Origin: Gemmatimonadota bacterium
GTDB lineage: Bacteria > Gemmatimonadota > Gemmatimonadetes > Longimicrobiales > Gaopeijiaceae
Direction of reading: 5' to 3'
Assembly (NCBI GenBank): GCA_029879725.1
Contig: JAOUPR010000026.1
Coordinates: 1-43,447, forward strand
Length of the DNA: 43,447 nt
A model generated the notes under the pieces. That model saw only the letters and a list, made by a program, of their open reading frames with translations. It was not told where the DNA came from and made no database searches. Of the stretch, positions 22,079 to 29,076 are shown piece by piece. Made by a program: the position numbers and the translations under genes. Numbering within the stretch: position 1 is the stretch's first letter; every line of letters starts with the position of its first letter.

Positions 22079-23656
22079 TCACCTCGGGCGAGGCGTGAGG
22101 CACGAGACCGGAACGATCATCTCCTCGGGGCTGATCCCCCCGTGCAGGAACGAGTTCCGGTATCGGGCCTGATACTCCCGCAACTTCGTCGGATAGACGA
22201 AGAAGTGGTCTCCCAGCGCCAGGAGATACGACGTCCCCATGCGACCCCCCGGGAGGTGAAGGTCCGCCGCGTCCCGGGTGCCGAACACGGTCGACTCGTC
22301 CTCGGCCCTGAGGTCCTGGCCGAACTTGTACCGAAGATTCGACGTGGCGTCGCGCCGGGCGAAGACCGTGCTCGGATTCTGGCAGAGGATCGAGCCGTGG
22401 TCCGTTGTGAAGATCACCCGGAACCCGCTGGCCGCGGCCTCCCTCAGCACGCGGAACGCGGTGGACCGCTCGAACCACGAACGCGTGAGGTCCCTCAGGG
22501 CGGCTTCGTCCTTCGCGACCTCCATGAGGATGGGCGACTCGGAACGTCCGTGGGTCATGAGGTCCACGAAGTTGAAGACCATGGCCACGACCATACCGGG
22601 CGTCTTGAGCGCCGAGTTCACCCGGGCCCTGACCTGATCCCCCTCCCGGTCGGAGAAGATCTTCTCGTAGTGCACGGGGACGTCCTTCCCCGTGAGGCGC
22701 CGGAGTTGCTCGATGAGGAGGCGGTCCTCGAAGGCGTTCAGGCTCCCCTCGTCGTCGGAGAGGTTCCACCACTTCGGGTTGTTTCGCGCGATCTCGTCGG
22801 GGTACTGTCCACTGAAGATGGCGTTCCGCGCATACGGCGTGGCGGTGGGGAGGATGGAGTAGTGGTAGGACTCTTCGATGTCGAAGTAGGGCGAGAGCAG
22901 CGGCGTGATGACCTTCCACTGGTCCAGGCGCATGCAGTCCAGCACCACGAAGAACACGGGCTCGTCGGAGAGGCGCGGAACCAGGAAATCCTTCACCAGA
23001 TCCACCGAGAGGCGCGGCCGGTCCTCATCGGAGCGCATCCACCGGGGATACTCACGGATGATCCACGCGCCGAAACCCCTGCGAAGATCCGTCATCATGC
23101 TACGCACCGTGTCGAGCAACCCCATCTCGCCGGCATCACCCAGACGGAGTTCCCAGTCCACCAGCTCGGCGTAGACCCGGGCGAACTCGTCGGCGGACGC
23201 CGCGTCTTCGCGCCGCATGGACAGCCGCGGAAAGCGCGCGGCGAAGTCCTGGGCCGCCTGCTGCTGCCGGATGGACGAACCCTCCAGGATGCGCGTCACC
23301 ACCGAGAGGACCTGCCGGGGGCTGGTAGGCTTCACCAGGTAGTCGTCCACGCGGCGTCCGATGGCCTCGGTCATGGTGCGGTCTTCTTCCGACTTCGTGA
23401 CCATGACCACTCGCGCGTGCGGGTCCAGGCGCCGCAGAACCTCCAGGACCTCCAGTCCGCGCCGGCCCGGCATCTGCTCGTCGAGGAGCACGAGGTCGTA
23501 CGGATGCTCGCGGAGGAGCGCCAGGGCGTCATCGCCGTTGGAGATGGCGTCGACGTGGTATCCCCGGGCCTGGAGGAAGAGAAGGTGGGGTCGCAGAAGG
23601 TCGATCTCGTCATCGACCCAGAGGACCCGCTTTCCGCTTCGATTGGTGTCTACCAT
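22079..23656 (-). CDS. porX: response regulator with PglZ domain (PorX-like)
   Basis: This is a two-part regulator. Residues 8-125 form a receiver domain with the acidic pair Asp15/Asp16, phosphoacceptor Asp59, Thr87 and Lys109. Residues about 225-515 form a PglZ domain of the alkaline-phosphatase superfamily: VVLDCMRLDQW (Asp240), PTATPYARNAIFSG (Thr271, the expected nucleophile), FTTDHGS (Asp419, His420) and SFLHGG (His505), all apparently intact. The architecture is that of PorX, which in Bacteroidota controls type IX secretion and has phosphodiesterase activity on oligonucleotides. No sensor kinase or secretion gene is in the window. The ATG at 23656 lacks a clear ribosome site. The exporter gene follows after 6 bases, so the regulator heads an envelope-lipid operon. 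Confidence 0.9.
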   Translation of the reverse strand: MVDTNRSGKRVLWVDDEIDLLRPHLLFLQARGYHVDAISNGDDALALLREHPYDLVLLDEQMPGRRGLEVLEVLRRLDPHARVVMVTKSEEDRTMTEAIGRRVDDYLVKPTSPRQVLSVVTRILEGSSIRQQQAAQDFAARFPRLSMRREDAASADEFARVYAELVDWELRLGDAGEMGLLDTVRSMMTDLRRGFGAWIIREYPRWMRSDEDRPRLSVDLVKDFLVPRLSDEPVFFVVLDCMRLDQWKVITPLLSPYFDIEESYHYSILPTATPYARNAIFSGQYPDEIARNNPKWWNLSDDEGSLNAFEDRLLIEQLRRLTGKDVPVHYEKIFSDREGDQVRARVNSALKTPGMVVAMVFNFVDLMTHGRSESPILMEVAKDEAALRDLTRSWFERSTAFRVLREAAASGFRVIFTTDHGSILCQNPSTVFARRDATSNLRYKFGQDLRAEDESTVFGTRDAADLHLPGGRMGTSYLLALGDHFFVYPTKLREYQARYRNSFLHGGISPEEMIVPVSCLTPRPR

Positions 23657-23886
23657 GTAAGGAAAGGTAACAGACGCTCGGGGACGACCCAGTGCGGCGG
23701 GCCGGTGGGTCCCATGACCCCAGGACGACGTGGTGGCTACCCGGAACGGAGGCCCGATGTTCGTTCCCGAGGCCGCGAGGACGCCGGAGAAAGGAACCGT
23801 CCCTGGCCGAAAGGACCGGAACCGACCTCCGTAGTGTATCCATGCGACGTTGCTCCCGGCTTCCACCCCAACACCCGATATCCAAG

Positions 23887-25086
23887 ATGCACGTCTTCGT
23901 TTGGGTCGGCTTCGTCGCCCTGATCGTCGGATTGCTCGCGCTCGACCTGGGAGTCTTCCATCGCGATGACCACGTGCCGACGCTGGCGGAAGCGTTGGGA
24001 TGGAGCGGCCTCTGGATCTCCCTCGCGCTGGCGTTCGCCGGGGTCGTCTACTTCCTGTACGAAAACAACTGGATCGGAGTCGGGCTGGCCTTTCCCGAAG
24101 ACGTGAGCGGCGCGGAGGCCTCCATGGCCTACCTGACCGGGTACATCCTCGAAAAGTCCCTCAGCCTGGACAACATCTTCGTCATCGCTCTGATCTTCTC
24201 CTACTTCCGCGTACCCCTGGCCCACCAGCACCGGGTGCTGTTCTGGGGAGTGCTGGGAGCTCTGGTGATGAGAGGGGCGATGATCGGGGCGGGCACCCTG
24301 CTCATCGAGCGCTTCGAGTGGATGACGTACGTCTTCGGCGGCCTCCTCCTCGCCACGGCCATCCGGATGCTCATCGCGCACCACGAGACCATGGACCCGG
24401 AACGGAGCCCGGTGATCCGTATTGCCCGGCGCTTCCTTCCCGTCACCGACGGACTGCGAGGGGAACGCTTCATCGTGGTGGAAGACGGCCGGAAGATGGT
24501 CACGCCACTCCTCCTGGTGCTCCTCCTGGTGGAAAGCACCGACCTCCTCTTCGCCGCCGACTCCATCCCGGCCATCCTGGCCATCACCTCGGACCCGTTC
24601 CTGGTCTTCACCTCCAACGTGTTCGCCATTCTGGGGCTGCGCAGCCTGTACTTCGCCCTCGCTCCACTGCTCAGCAGACTCCGATTCCTGAAGGCGAGCC
24701 TCGTGTTCATCCTGGCGTTCGTGGGAGTGAAGATGCTCCTGGCCCACACCGACCCGATTCCGATGCGGTTCTCCCTGGCCGTGATCCTGGGGATCCTCGG
24801 CGTGGGGATCGTGGCATCGGTCGCCTATCCGATACCTCCGGAACGCCGGCCGGCCCCGGTGGAGGAAGAGCTGCGCGAACTGCGGGTCTTCACCGCCGCC
24901 GGCGCGAAACGGGCGGCCATCCTGGCCCTGGGAGGCTCCTTCCTGGTCCTGGCGGCCTTCTGGTTCGCGCGCCCCGGACCCGGGCTGTTGGCGGGAGCGG
25001 TGGGGCTCTGCCTGGTGGGGAGCCAGATCGTGTGGGCGCGGCGGTTGATGAGGAGGGTGATGGGGGAGCGGGAAAGACACGAATGA
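23887..25086 (+). CDS. TerC/Alx family membrane protein
   Basis: This polytopic inner-membrane protein belongs to the TerC family, whose members export manganese or help metallate secreted proteins. About nine to ten hydrophobic segments are visible. The conserved acidic membrane motifs are present: LLALDLGVF, EKSLSLDNIFV and ESTDLLFAADSIPA. An extra hydrophobic pair at the C-terminus (about 335-390) extends it to 399 aa, beyond the usual 300-330. The ATG at 23887 begins exactly at the first membrane segment. I looked upstream for a manganese (yybP-ykoY) riboswitch and did not find its conserved core. It diverges from the PorX-like gene. Confidence 0.9.
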   Translation: MHVFVWVGFVALIVGLLALDLGVFHRDDHVPTLAEALGWSGLWISLALAFAGVVYFLYENNWIGVGLAFPEDVSGAEASMAYLTGYILEKSLSLDNIFVIALIFSYFRVPLAHQHRVLFWGVLGALVMRGAMIGAGTLLIERFEWMTYVFGGLLLATAIRMLIAHHETMDPERSPVIRIARRFLPVTDGLRGERFIVVEDGRKMVTPLLLVLLLVESTDLLFAADSIPAILAITSDPFLVFTSNVFAILGLRSLYFALAPLLSRLRFLKASLVFILAFVGVKMLLAHTDPIPMRFSLAVILGILGVGIVASVAYPIPPERRPAPVEEELRELRVFTAAGAKRAAILALGGSFLVLAAFWFARPGPGLLAGAVGLCLVGSQIVWARRLMRRVMGERERHE

Positions 25087-25186
25087 GGACGAACCTCCTC
25101 CCCGACATGCGATGGACGTACCCATGACCTCCTCGTATGAGGCGCGACCCATGCATCGCGCCCGCGTGGACCGGCGGCCGATCAGG

Positions 25187-26665
25187 TCAGCGGCGACGGT
25201 TCCGGAGCGATGAAGCGTAGGGTCCCTTGCCCCGGGTATACACCACCACGACGCCGTTGGACGTATCTCCGCCGATGCCGTAGGCGATCTGGGCATGCAC
25301 CGGAGAGAGGAATTCGATGCTCTCGATCTCCGAGGCGGGCGTGCGCCGCAGGAACTCCGGGCCATCGTGGATCCGAATCCCGTCCACCACGACCTGGACG
25401 TTTCCACATTCGTTGCCGGAAAGGCTCTGCACCCGCCGGTTCGTCTGGATGCAGAGGATCGGCGGCCCCGACTCCCGGTACACCTCCGTGACTCTGAGGC
25501 CGGGCGAAGCCCGGCGTAGCACCTCGTACGCCTGGGCCCCACGGGCCTCCTCCTGGGCCATGATCTCACCGTAGACGATATCGCGCCGGAAGGGAGTGAG
25601 GCGAGCGATCTCCTCGGCGGCGGAGCGGGTGGTGACCTCCAACCCTTCCAGCTCCACGGCCCGGGGAGCGACCCGGAGACCCACGAAGACATCCTTCCCC
25701 GGAGGCACCTCGACGGCCTCCGACACCACCACGTATCCCAGGTTGCGGATCTCCAACGTGTACGTGCCGGGGGCCAGCCCCTGGAAGAGGAATCGGCCCT
25801 CCTCATCCGTGAGCACCTGGTGTGGGGTGTCCCGGATCCGAACCACCGCGTGGAAGAGGGCATTGCCCGAAAACTGGTCGAGGATCTGGCCGCGGAGATC
25901 ACCGAGCTCTTTGGCCGCGACTTCCAGGAGGATCCGCTCCCGGATCACGTCCCGGGGGCGTTCCGCCTGGGAAGCGACGGAGATTTCCATGTCATGGAGA
26001 ACCACCGAGGGACCTTCGATCTCAACCGATCCCAGGGGACTCGACCTGCCCAGGAGTCGACCCTGAAACCGTACCGCACCCGCCTGAGCCGGCAGTCCGC
26101 AGAATCGGTAGCGCCCCGCGGCATCGGTCGCCACCTCGTCGTGCCGCACGATTGGCCCCTCCTGCCACGTGGCCGTGATCACCGCGTCGGGAAGGGGCAC
26201 GCCCGAGTCGAGGTCTCGTACAATGCCCACCACGGCGGCCGTCCCCTCTTCCGCTTCCACCTGACACGCGAGGGCGAGGTGGAGTAGGGGAGACGGCATC
26301 AGGAGGGCGAATTCACCCGCCGGATCACCCGAGCGCAACTCCAGCGCCGGAGACATCGGAGTGGACAGCCCGTCCATCTCCGCCTGCACGCGGTACGACC
26401 CCGGTCCGGGTGCCCGCACGTAGAACGATCCTTCGATGTCCGTGGTGGTCGTCGCCACGGGCTCCAATCGTTCTGGACCCTCGACCCGGAAGAGGACGAC
26501 GACGGCGCCCCTCACCGGTGCAAGGGAGATCTGTTCGGCCACCATCCCCTGAACCGCCTGGCCCGACACCATTCCCGCGGTGGAAAGGAACCCCAGACCC
26601 AGCAGAAACGGGATGCGGCAGCCTGGTCGACGGAACACTCGGCCTCGTGGTGTGGTCATGGTCAT
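25187..26665 (-). CDS. plug-only TonB-type protein with carboxypeptidase-regulatory-like repeats (492 aa)
   Basis: This is an exported protein: the signal region RIPFLLGLGFLSTAGMVSGQ is near residues 18-37. Two or three beta-sandwich repeats of the carboxypeptidase-regulatory type follow (DIEGSFYVRAPGPGSYRVQ, then DAAGRYRFCGLPAQAG and DEEGRFLFQGLAPGTYTLEI). The end is a TonB-receptor plug domain: YEVLRRASPGLRV, VQVVVDGIRIHDGPEF, IESIEFLSP and SNGVVVVYTRGKG. The protein stops where the beta-barrel should begin. A cysteine pair (CIQTN and NECGN) lies inside the plug. The ATG at 26665 overlaps the stop of the next plug-like lipoprotein gene (ATGA). It may be an accessory to the nearby SusC-type receptors, but that is inference. 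Confidence 0.85.
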   Translation of the reverse strand: MTMTTPRGRVFRRPGCRIPFLLGLGFLSTAGMVSGQAVQGMVAEQISLAPVRGAVVVLFRVEGPERLEPVATTTTDIEGSFYVRAPGPGSYRVQAEMDGLSTPMSPALELRSGDPAGEFALLMPSPLLHLALACQVEAEEGTAAVVGIVRDLDSGVPLPDAVITATWQEGPIVRHDEVATDAAGRYRFCGLPAQAGAVRFQGRLLGRSSPLGSVEIEGPSVVLHDMEISVASQAERPRDVIRERILLEVAAKELGDLRGQILDQFSGNALFHAVVRIRDTPHQVLTDEEGRFLFQGLAPGTYTLEIRNLGYVVVSEAVEVPPGKDVFVGLRVAPRAVELEGLEVTTRSAAEEIARLTPFRRDIVYGEIMAQEEARGAQAYEVLRRASPGLRVTEVYRESGPPILCIQTNRRVQSLSGNECGNVQVVVDGIRIHDGPEFLRRTPASEIESIEFLSPVHAQIAYGIGGDTSNGVVVVYTRGKGPYASSLRNRRR

Positions 26666-27072
26666 CCCCGCCGGAGGGTCACCTCGATGACACCACCGCC
26701 GTGCCCGTCTCCGTAGCGCGTGGTCGCACTGGTGGCGTCCAGATATCGCACTTCGTGGATCGCCCCGATGAGGATTCCCCTCAGGACGTCGACAGAACCC
26801 TGGCGGACACGATCGACGTACACCACCGGCAAGATCGGGGCGGATCGGCGGAAGCTCGGAGACCCCCGCCCACGGAGCCAGTTCGGTCGCGCCTGGGAGA
26901 TCAGGTCGAAAGCGTTCGGAGCGGAGGACACCTCGATCTCCTCCAATGCGATTACCGCGGACGCACTGGTCGGGCTCGCGCTCCGTCCGCCCATGACACA
27001 GGCATTCGCCCAGAGGATCATCGGGAGCATCGCCAACCGGAATCGATGCCGGATCGGGAACGCATACTTCAT
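26662..27072 (-). CDS. plug-like lipoprotein (136 aa)
   Basis: This is a short lipoprotein. MKYAFPIRHR leads a hydrophobic stretch ending in WANAC, where Cys22 is the likely lipidated residue. The mature part looks like a lone TonB plug: PVVYVDRVRQGSVDVLRGI, IHEVRYLDATSATTRYG and GGGVIEVTLRRG. The usual carboxypeptidase-like domain and the barrel are both missing. The ATG at 27072 has GGAGGT with 5-base spacing. The stop overlaps the start of the 492-aa plug-only protein gene, so the two are coupled and may work as a pair at the outer membrane. A longer reading frame upstream exists but has no matching ribosome site. Confidence 0.8.
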   Translation of the reverse strand: MKYAFPIRHRFRLAMLPMILWANACVMGGRSASPTSASAVIALEEIEVSSAPNAFDLISQARPNWLRGRGSPSFRRSAPILPVVYVDRVRQGSVDVLRGILIGAIHEVRYLDATSATTRYGDGHGGGVIEVTLRRG

Positions 27073-27199
27073 GGATACCTCCGCGTGGAAACGCTCCTCG
27101 GGCGGGCGGTGTATGTTCATCAATATAGCGAGCGGGGCCCTCGTGGAGACCATTTCCCGTCGACCCTCGCATACCAAAGGCCTTCACGGTACCACACCC

Positions 27200-27661
27200 A
27201 TGTCCATGATCGCGTCCACTCGTCTGCGTCTTCTCCCCGTCCTCGGCCTGTGCCTGGTCGCCGCCGGATGCCTGTCCACCACAGAAGGTGAACTGGACAC
27301 CTTCGCGGGAGAGTGGTGCACGCTCCGGGGGCTGGGATCGGACAATCTCCCTCTTCCCGGAGTCGCCTACGTGGGCGCTACGCTTGTCGTGGACGGCACC
27401 CGCGTGCTGGGGACCGGCTCCACCAGCAGACCCGGATCGGACACGATCTTCCCGGGCCGTTTCCTCGGGGACGTAGCCGGTGGGGAAGCCGTGATCGAAG
27501 TGACCGATCTACTGGACCAACCCGACGCCCCGGGCCCTCGCTTCACCATGGTGATGCGAGGGACGGGCCCCCGCGACATGGAGGGCACCATGGCCGGAGA
27601 CCCCGACTTCGTGGGCCCCCTCACCCTCGTGCGCCTCGGCCCGCGCTGCTTCGCCGAGTAG
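27200..27661 (+). CDS. small lipoprotein (153 aa)
   Basis: A signal peptide with lipobox LVAAGC (Cys24) makes this a lipoprotein. The mature part is beta-rich and resembles no family I can name: VAYVGATLVVDGTRVLGTGS, RFLGDVAGGEAVIEV and RFTMVMRGTGPRDMEGTM. Two further cysteines (EWCTL and PRCFA) could form a disulfide. The first ATG is at 27200; a second ATG two codons later is equally possible. It diverges from the plug-like lipoprotein gene across 127 bases and is followed by a large hairpin, so it is probably monocistronic. Confidence 0.78.
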   Translation: MSMIASTRLRLLPVLGLCLVAAGCLSTTEGELDTFAGEWCTLRGLGSDNLPLPGVAYVGATLVVDGTRVLGTGSTSRPGSDTIFPGRFLGDVAGGEAVIEVTDLLDQPDAPGPRFTMVMRGTGPRDMEGTMAGDPDFVGPLTLVRLGPRCFAE

Positions 27662-27676
27662 GGCATCACTCCCGAG

Positions 27677-27719
27677 CCAATGCGGGCGCCGGGCGATCCC
27701 CGCCCGGCGCCCGCATTGG
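27677..27719. terminator. long hairpin between convergent genes
   Basis: A 19-bp perfect stem (CCAATGCGGGCGCCGGGCG and its complement, loop ATCCC-like) lies 15 bases past the small lipoprotein stop. It lacks a clear T run but sits between convergent genes, as a bidirectional terminator would. Confidence 0.65.
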
Positions 27720-27733
27720 TCCTCCCGCCGAAG

Positions 27734-27768
27734 GGACCCGAGAAGGAGATTCTCCTTCCCGGATCCCC
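27734..27768 (-). terminator. terminator after SusD-like gene (minus strand)
   Basis: GGGATCCGGGAAGGAG and CTCCTTCTCGGGTCCC pair on the minus strand around an AAT loop with two mismatched or wobble positions. TTC follows. It lies 12 bases past the SusD stop codon. Confidence 0.65.
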
Positions 27769-27780
27769 ACGGGACTCGGC

Positions 27781-29061
27781 TCAGCCCCCGAGATTCGGGT
27801 TGGCGTTGCGCTCGGCGAAAGGAATCGGCATGCACGTCTGGCTCGAGACCGTGCCGACTTCCGGCTTGTAATAGTTGTCCCCGGGCTGGAGAATGTCGGG
27901 CACCAGGGCGCCGTTGCGGCGCCAGTCACCCATGCGATGTCCTTCCAGCCAGAAGTCCCGCGACCGCTGCGCCATGAGTTCACCCATGAGCACGGTCATG
28001 TCCGTCGAGGCGATGGGGGCCTGACCACCCACGGCCCGCCGGGCGTTCACGAACGCCTCCAACTCGGCGGCGGTTCCGGTGGCTTCGACCTCGATGTAGC
28101 GAGCCTCCAGTCCCGACGCGAGCCGGATGCTCGCGGCCCAGTTGTCGAACTTCCTCTGACTGAAGAACCGCAGTACGCCGTCCTGCGCGTTTCGTCCGGT
28201 GTCGATGAAGGTGATACGTGGATCGTCCATGGCCCGATAGTGGGGAGGCACCACCAACGATTCCCGGGATCCTCCGGCGGAGTAGAAGTACACTCCGTTG
28301 CCCAGACGACCCCGGTTCCCCGCGTCGTCCACGTACGCCACGTTGAACTCGAAGGCGTCGGGAACTCCGGCCACGGCGGCCGCGGCTTCGGTGTTCCGTC
28401 CGAGCTGGAGAAGCGCGCGCCCCATCCCAACCTGGGAGGCGGTCACGATGTTGGACGCTTCCGTGCCCGAGGCTCCGTTCCCGAACTGGATGGCCTGGCT
28501 GAACCGATCGACCGCGGTCTCCAGGAGCTGATCGGACGTCATGAGCGGCCCCGGCTCACCACCCGGACCGCGCATCGTGCCCTCACAGAACGCCTCCCCT
28601 TCCAGAACGAGTCCGTAGGCGGACGTGAACGCCGCGCGGGCGAGGTTGAGTTCCTGGCCGGGCTCACCTCCCAGGATCTCCAGTACCTGCTCCCCCTGGG
28701 CGATGGCCTGCGTGATGGGGGACCACACCGAACCGTTGTGGGTCCCGTTGCGGTCGTCGATGAGCCGGCGACCGAACTCATTGCGGGTGGGGAAGGTGTC
28801 TCCCACCCACGCCTCGTTGGTGAACCACGCGGTGTAGACGATGAATCCACTGGAGAAGGCCGAAGCCAGCGTCTGGAACGCCGAACGCGAGAAGATCGCT
28901 CCGTCGGCCACGGGGTCGACCGTGGCGGCGTCGATGACATTGGGATTCTTGACCTCGAAGAAATTCAGGTCACAAGCGGTCAGGGAAGGCAGTAGCGCCC
29001 CCGCGACCACGAGGGCTCCGATCCTACCGCGAGCCCGTCGATGAATTGATTTGATTGACAT
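27781..29061 (-). CDS. SusD/RagB family nutrient-binding outer membrane lipoprotein
   Basis: SusD proteins form a lid on their SusC partner at the outer membrane and capture the substrate. A lipobox LPSLTAC (Cys30) follows a basic N-terminus. Helical TPR-like segments typical of SusD are visible (ITQAIAQGEQVLEI, LNLARAAFTSAYGLVLEG, VGMGRALLQLGRNTEAAAAV), and the end carries LMAQRSRDFWLEGHRMGDWRR, a family hallmark. The ATG at 29061 is 15 bases past the SusC stop, so the two form one unit. Length (426 aa) is at the short end of the family. The substrate (glycan, peptide or other) is not indicated. Confidence 0.92.
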   Translation of the reverse strand: MSIKSIHRRARGRIGALVVAGALLPSLTACDLNFFEVKNPNVIDAATVDPVADGAIFSRSAFQTLASAFSSGFIVYTAWFTNEAWVGDTFPTRNEFGRRLIDDRNGTHNGSVWSPITQAIAQGEQVLEILGGEPGQELNLARAAFTSAYGLVLEGEAFCEGTMRGPGGEPGPLMTSDQLLETAVDRFSQAIQFGNGASGTEASNIVTASQVGMGRALLQLGRNTEAAAAVAGVPDAFEFNVAYVDDAGNRGRLGNGVYFYSAGGSRESLVVPPHYRAMDDPRITFIDTGRNAQDGVLRFFSQRKFDNWAASIRLASGLEARYIEVEATGTAAELEAFVNARRAVGGQAPIASTDMTVLMGELMAQRSRDFWLEGHRMGDWRRNGALVPDILQPGDNYYKPEVGTVSSQTCMPIPFAERNANPNLGG

Positions 29062-29076
29062 TTTGGTCTCGCAGGG

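Noticed and set aside
23657..23886. Possible manganese riboswitch upstream of the TerC-family gene
   Set aside because: TerC genes are often controlled by yybP-ykoY, but I could not find its conserved core in this segment.
21083..23923. 946-codon open frame on the plus strand
   Set aside because: It lies antisense to the ABC exporter and PorX-like genes, which have complete motifs. High GC keeps antisense frames open, and its translation is rich in His, Arg and Gly without domains.
25141..25162. Terminator after the TerC-family gene
   Set aside because: The GGCGCGA/TCGCGCC stem is only 7 bp with an 8-base loop and has no T run; support is too weak to list.
23737..25902. 721-codon open frame on the minus strand
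   Set aside because: It spans the antisense of terC and out-of-frame parts of the plug-only gene; no motif supports it.
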